This document shows, in pieces, positions 6,883 to 10,169 of a stretch of DNA of 10,169 nucleotides (positions within the stretch are counted from its first letter, which is position 1; each line of letters opens with the position of its first letter). Below the pieces are notes generated by a model. That model ran no database searches. It was not told the DNA's origin and saw nothing but the letters and a program-made list of their open reading frames with translations. The stretch comes from Clostridia bacterium. GTDB taxonomy: Bacteria > Bacillota > Clostridia > Oscillospirales > CAG-272. A program made the position numbers and the translations under genes. The stretch is from NCBI GenBank assembly GCA_017455945.1, contig JAFTLM010000182.1:1-10169 (forward strand). The letters run 5' to 3'.

Positions 6883-9800
6883 AACGATATGCAAAAAAGA
6901 TATTTATGATATTTTCTGTTGTAATACTTTTGGCGGTGATTTTATCCGTAAACTGCTTTGCGGATACGACATCATACCTTGAACATTACGACCCCAACGG
7001 CACTATTTCAAGCTTCTACGTATATAACGCGAGCGAGTGCAACAGAACGATAAACGTAAAAATGGTCGATCTTGACGGCAACATGCTGAAGCAGGTTACT
7101 ATCAAGACAAAATACGGTGAGAATAACACCTTCCACCTTTCTCTTGGCGGATACGATATTGTCAATTTCTCAAGCAATCAAGGCTTGTGGGAAACTTGTA
7201 AGCTTAAATGGACAAGCGGTTCGGGCCATGGTATAGATTGCGACCTTTTTGTTGATTACTATTTCCGCACTGCTCTCAGCCAAAAAACGCTTAATATAAC
7301 GGTGGAGATGAGAAAATGGGACCCTATAACTCTTAAAGTAAATCATTACGTGCAGAGAACACCGGGATATAAGGATTGGCGCGATAATTTTGATTATCAC
7401 AGCACTACAGACACACAAACGCTTGATTATCTCGGATATTTCAACGTAAGCAGCAAAAATATCACGGGATATACGCTTAACGCAAACTATCAGTCAAGCG
7501 TATACGGTAGCCTCTGCTTTGAAACCCTTATCGGCTCTTGCAAAAATATGCCGTCAAGTCCTAGAGGTCTGACGTATGACCTTCACCAAACAGGTTGGGA
7601 TGACGGTATGGAATCGTGGTCAAAGTACACCGAATCAAAAGACGGCAGAATAGACTGGTGCGATAACCGAGTTTTTGTAGTAGAGTTCTTTTATGATATA
7701 AAGGAATATACGGTTTCTTTTGATGCAAACGGAGGCAACAGTGCGCCCGGTTCGGTTATAAAATATCACGGATATGATATAGCGCTTCCCGAAACTGTGC
7801 CTACACGCACGGGGTACACCTTCAAAGGTTGGGGCACTTACTCAACGGATACAACGCCCAATTATCAGCCCGGAGGCAGTTATACGAGCAATTCAACGAG
7901 AACGCTTTACGCTATTTGGGAAGAGAATCCTCCTGCGTATTACGTGGTAAAATATAACGCCAACGGTGGAATAGGTGCTCCTGCCGATCAGATAAAATAT
8001 CACGACGTTCCTCTTGTATTAACTTCCGAAATTCCCACAAGAAGCGGATACACTTTTGCAGGGTGGGGAACAAATGCTTATGCAACCGTAGTGGCATATA
8101 ATCCCGGCGGCACATATACCGCAAATACTTCTATCACGCTTTACGCCATATGGAATGAAAACGGCGGTATAGACGGTGACGGAGGTGATATTGACGAAGA
8201 GACCTATATCGTTGACTACGATGCAAACGGTGGCATAGGAGCGCCTGAATATCAGGTGAAATATTATGATGTTTCACTTACCTTGAGAAGTGAAACGCCT
8301 ACAATGGAGGGATATACCTTTATCGGCTGGAGCGATGATATGTTAGCAACCTATCCCCTCTATTATGCGGGCGGGTCTTATACGGATAATTCTTCAATTG
8401 TTCTTTATGCCGTATGGGAAGCAGATACACCTCCCGTTTACACCATAGAATATGACGGTAACGGAGGTAGCGGTGCTCCCGAAAGTCAGAGCAAGACCGA
8501 GGGGGTGACGATATATCTTTCTGCAAAAGAGCCTACAAGAAAAAACTACAAGTTTATGGGTTGGGCAACGAGCGCGGGGTCTTCGACAATAGTCTATACT
8601 CCCGGTGCGAGCTTTACTAAAAACGAGAACACAAAGCTATATGCCGTGTGGGAATATTATCCCGAAACATACACAGTATATTATGATGCAAACGGCGGCG
8701 ATGGCGCACCTGATGCTCAAACAAAAGTGTATGACGTGGATTTAACTCTTTCTTCCGCCATGCCTATTAGGCTCGGATACAGCTTTATAGGATGGAACAC
8801 AAGTGTTTATGCTTCATATGCAGAGTATTATCCCGGAGACGAATATACTGATAACGCAGAGCTTTATCTCTACGCAGTGTGGGAGAAGGACAATTATGAG
8901 TTTTCGATTTCGGAACTTACTGTATCCAAAAACGAGCTTTTCCAAAATGAAGTTATTTCTATAAAGGTAAGAACCGACAACTGGGACGAAAATAACGGAT
9001 ATGCAGATATTCCTGTTGCTGTATATATTGATGGAACTCATATTTCCACACAGTATATTGACTTTACGGCATACGGCGTGGCAAACGTTACTTTCAGCAT
9101 AGATATGGGTACGGTTACGGGCGAAAGAACTATTGAAGTTCGTATCAACTGGGATAAGAGAAATGATGAAAGCGACAGCACAAATAACAGTGTTGGCACT
9201 ACGGTGAACGTAAAGCCCGACGATTACGTGCTCAGTATAGAAGGTGTTACGCCTAATGCACAGTACAAAGAGGGAACGACCGTTATATCGAGCTTTACCG
9301 TTGCAAACGAAAGCGCGAGAGACGTTATACCTTCCACGGACGTTGATGCGGTGTTTACGGCATACTACTATAACGGCTCGAACAAGGTAGAGATAACTAC
9401 ACTTGCTTGGAATGACGTTGTTATTCCGATGAACGGCTCTAACCTCATATATTTCAAATGGGATGTTCCCGCAGGTTTAAGCGGCAAAACAGTTTACTGC
9501 GAGTGCAGTATAAATAAGGACGGAAGTATTAAGGAATACAATCTTGATGATAATACTGCCGTTATTTCCATTACTATAGAAAGCGTTTCTTCCTCGCAGA
9601 CGGAAAACCCCGACTATTCCGCGGAAAAGCCGAGCGACTATACCTCTGTAAGCGCACCTTCCGAAGTAGCAGGCAGTGCAAGCTGGACTGTATGGGAATA
9701 CGAAAACGATGCTTTTGTGCAGAAGAAGTACGGCATCAAAGTTTCTGCCTCTACTCCCGTTGTATCTCCGAGTGCCAACTGTAAAACAGCGGAATTTATC

Positions 9801-10169
9801 GGCGGTAAGTGGATTATGAAATCGGGCTACGGCATTACACTTGAATATGCTCCCGGTATTGCTACGCTTGGCGGTTGCAATGCACCATCGGAAAGCGCAT
9901 ATACGGGCGTACAGGCGGCATTTGCAACATTTCCCGAGTACAGATATCTTGACACTTACGGCAAGTACAGAACGCTTGTATACACCGATGGTGCTTGGAG
10001 ATTTGCAGAAAACTCAGGCGCAGACGGTAGCGAAAAAGTTCATTTTATCCCGATATGGTTTGAGAACGGTGAATACACAGTTTCTGTTACGGCGGACGAA
10101 GTATGGACACCTGCGGGTAAGATTTCTGCTGTAAGAAATTCCTCTGCTATATCCATTGACGGAACTATA
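6879..10169 (+). CDS. Giant secreted Flg_new-repeat / CARDB-like surface protein (3' partial)
   Basis: The frame is open for 1,097 codons to the last base, with no stop. Residues 1-29 are a signal peptide (basic start, long hydrophobic core, likely cut after NCFA). Residues 30-149 are an unrecognised beta-rich region. Residues about 150-273 resemble a MucBP-like domain with an insertion: TLKVNHYV, then NITGYTLNANY, then VFVVEFFYD. Five Listeria-Bacteroides repeats follow (276-669), each opening with a YxANGG-like strand and ending LYAxWE or similar. Two CARDB-like Ig folds (672-778 and 782-901) carry the usual late D/E-x-NN turns (DSTNNS; EYNLDDNTA). Residues 902-1097 are an aromatic-rich region I do not recognise. 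Such proteins are cell-surface or adhesive in bacteria; the anchor is beyond the window. The ATGA overlap with the preceding gene places it in the tad operon. Low Cys and high Tyr/Asn/Thr fit an extracellular protein. Confidence 0.93.
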   Translation, partial: MKRYAKKIFMIFSVVILLAVILSVNCFADTTSYLEHYDPNGTISSFYVYNASECNRTINVKMVDLDGNMLKQVTIKTKYGENNTFHLSLGGYDIVNFSSNQGLWETCKLKWTSGSGHGIDCDLFVDYYFRTALSQKTLNITVEMRKWDPITLKVNHYVQRTPGYKDWRDNFDYHSTTDTQTLDYLGYFNVSSKNITGYTLNANYQSSVYGSLCFETLIGSCKNMPSSPRGLTYDLHQTGWDDGMESWSKYTESKDGRIDWCDNRVFVVEFFYDIKEYTVSFDANGGNSAPGSVIKYHGYDIALPETVPTRTGYTFKGWGTYSTDTTPNYQPGGSYTSNSTRTLYAIWEENPPAYYVVKYNANGGIGAPADQIKYHDVPLVLTSEIPTRSGYTFAGWGTNAYATVVAYNPGGTYTANTSITLYAIWNENGGIDGDGGDIDEETYIVDYDANGGIGAPEYQVKYYDVSLTLRSETPTMEGYTFIGWSDDMLATYPLYYAGGSYTDNSSIVLYAVWEADTPPVYTIEYDGNGGSGAPESQSKTEGVTIYLSAKEPTRKNYKFMGWATSAGSSTIVYTPGASFTKNENTKLYAVWEYYPETYTVYYDANGGDGAPDAQTKVYDVDLTLSSAMPIRLGYSFIGWNTSVYASYAEYYPGDEYTDNAELYLYAVWEKDNYEFSISELTVSKNELFQNEVISIKVRTDNWDENNGYADIPVAVYIDGTHISTQYIDFTAYGVANVTFSIDMGTVTGERTIEVRINWDKRNDESDSTNNSVGTTVNVKPDDYVLSIEGVTPNAQYKEGTTVISSFTVANESARDVIPSTDVDAVFTAYYYNGSNKVEITTLAWNDVVIPMNGSNLIYFKWDVPAGLSGKTVYCECSINKDGSIKEYNLDDNTAVISITIESVSSSQTENPDYSAEKPSDYTSVSAPSEVAGSASWTVWEYENDAFVQKKYGIKVSASTPVVSPSANCKTAEFIGGKWIMKSGYGITLEYAPGIATLGGCNAPSESAYTGVQAAFATFPEYRYLDTYGKYRTLVYTDGAWRFAENSGADGSEKVHFIPIWFENGEYTVSVTADEVWTPAGKISAVRNSSAISIDGTI
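7704..8885 (+). repeat. Five tandem Listeria-Bacteroides (InlB B / Flg_new) protein repeats
   Basis: The units, about 72-73 residues each, lie at 7704-7922, 7938-8156, 8202-8420, 8439-8654 and 8667-8885. Each has an opening strand ending [DA/DG/NA]NGG, then a GAP-type turn, P[TI][RM].[GN]Y.F.GW, a middle PG/AG loop (YxPGGSYT-like) and LYA[IV]W at the end. Linkers are short (4-15 residues); the one before unit 3 is acidic and Gly-rich (GGIDGDGGDIDEE). Most DNA identity has decayed, but a 13-base identity (ataaaatatcacg) is kept at 7758-7770 and 7992-8004, exactly one unit apart (234 bases). That hints that units 1 and 2 share the most recent duplication. This beta-grasp-like repeat is found in internalin B and many Firmicute surface proteins. 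Confidence 0.92.
8892..9581 (+). other. Two CARDB-like Ig-fold modules within the giant protein
   Basis: Module 1 (8892-9212) reads FSISELTVSKNELFQNE, IPVAVYIDG, then TIEVRINWD and DSTNNS. Module 2 (9222-9581) reads YVLSIEGVTPNAQYKEGT, then a YFKWDVPAGLSGK strand and EYNLDDNTAVISI. Both show the CARDB plan of a new strand after P or D, a central Val-rich strand and a D/E-(x)-NN turn before the last strand. CARDB modules are extracellular stalk or adhesion domains. The call is by pattern; a profile search would decide it. Confidence 0.6.
9582..10169 (+). other. Unrecognised C-terminal region of the giant protein (incomplete)
   Basis: Residues 902-1097 start with a Ser/Glu/Pro-rich linker (SSSQTENPDYSAEKPSDY). 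They continue into an aromatic-rich beta-like region with SASWTVWEYENDAF, KWIMKSGYGITLEY, GVQAAFATFPEYRYLD and PIWFENGEYTVSV. I see no LPXTG, SLH or choline-binding motif before the window ends. It could be a binding or pilus-tip domain, but no function can be assigned from what is visible. Confidence 0.5.

Noticed and set aside
6951..6965. Lipoprotein signal at the N-terminus of the giant protein
   Set aside because: The residues before Cys26 are LSVN; Asn at -1 does not fit a lipobox, whereas NCFA fits a normal signal peptidase I site.
7704..8885. CRISPR array or DNA-level satellite
   Set aside because: The periodicity is in the protein; DNA identity between units is short and scattered, and the frame stays open throughout.
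9841..10134. Plus-strand 97-codon frame
   Set aside because: It is an out-of-frame shadow of the giant protein, with no ribosome binding site.

Overview
The window is one densely packed, co-directional (+ strand) operon segment encoding a Tad/Flp-type (type IVc) pilus assembly machine. It is followed by accessory membrane proteins and the first 1,097 codons of a very large secreted repeat protein. The composition is moderate in GC. TGA is used as a stop (standard code), and strong AGGAGG-type ribosome binding sites precede almost every gene. No secretin or outer-membrane component is visible, and Listeria-Bacteroides (InlB B / Flg_new) repeats are linked to the locus. Together these suggest a Gram-positive Clostridia-type Firmicute, probably a gut or uncultivated lineage; this is inference from gene content, not a taxonomic match.

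Layout. 1-770: 3' part of a CpaB/RcpC-like SAF-domain membrane protein whose real start lies left of the window. 763-1503: CpaE/TadZ-like P-loop ATPase. 1506-2819: CpaF/TadA secretion ATPase. 2816-3742 and 3757-4629: the TadB-like and TadC-like inner-membrane platform proteins. 4641-5051 and 5061-5540: two small TadE/pseudopilin-like proteins with matching N-terminal leaders. 5553-5882 and 5884-6882: two single-pass proteins of unknown function with Thr-rich stalks. 6879 to the right edge: a secreted protein with a signal peptide, an unrecognised N-terminal region, a MucBP-like region, five Flg_new repeats, two CARDB-like Ig-fold modules and an unrecognised C-terminal region, still open at the last base.

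How they may work together. The TadA ATPase, docked on TadB/TadC and positioned by the TadZ-like protein, should drive assembly of small pilin-like subunits. The CpaB-like protein probably acts as a periplasm/wall-facing alignment factor. The two unknown anchored proteins and the giant repeat protein are translationally coupled to the pilus genes (1-nt gap and ATGA overlap). They are therefore good candidates for Tad-associated accessory or adhesin components, possibly a tip or surface adhesin; that role is inference.

No stretch over 14 bases lies between genes. I saw no promoter, terminator, RNA gene, CRISPR array or mobile element. A major Flp pilin and a TadV/CpaA prepilin peptidase are absent from this window and may lie upstream, beyond the right edge, or elsewhere.
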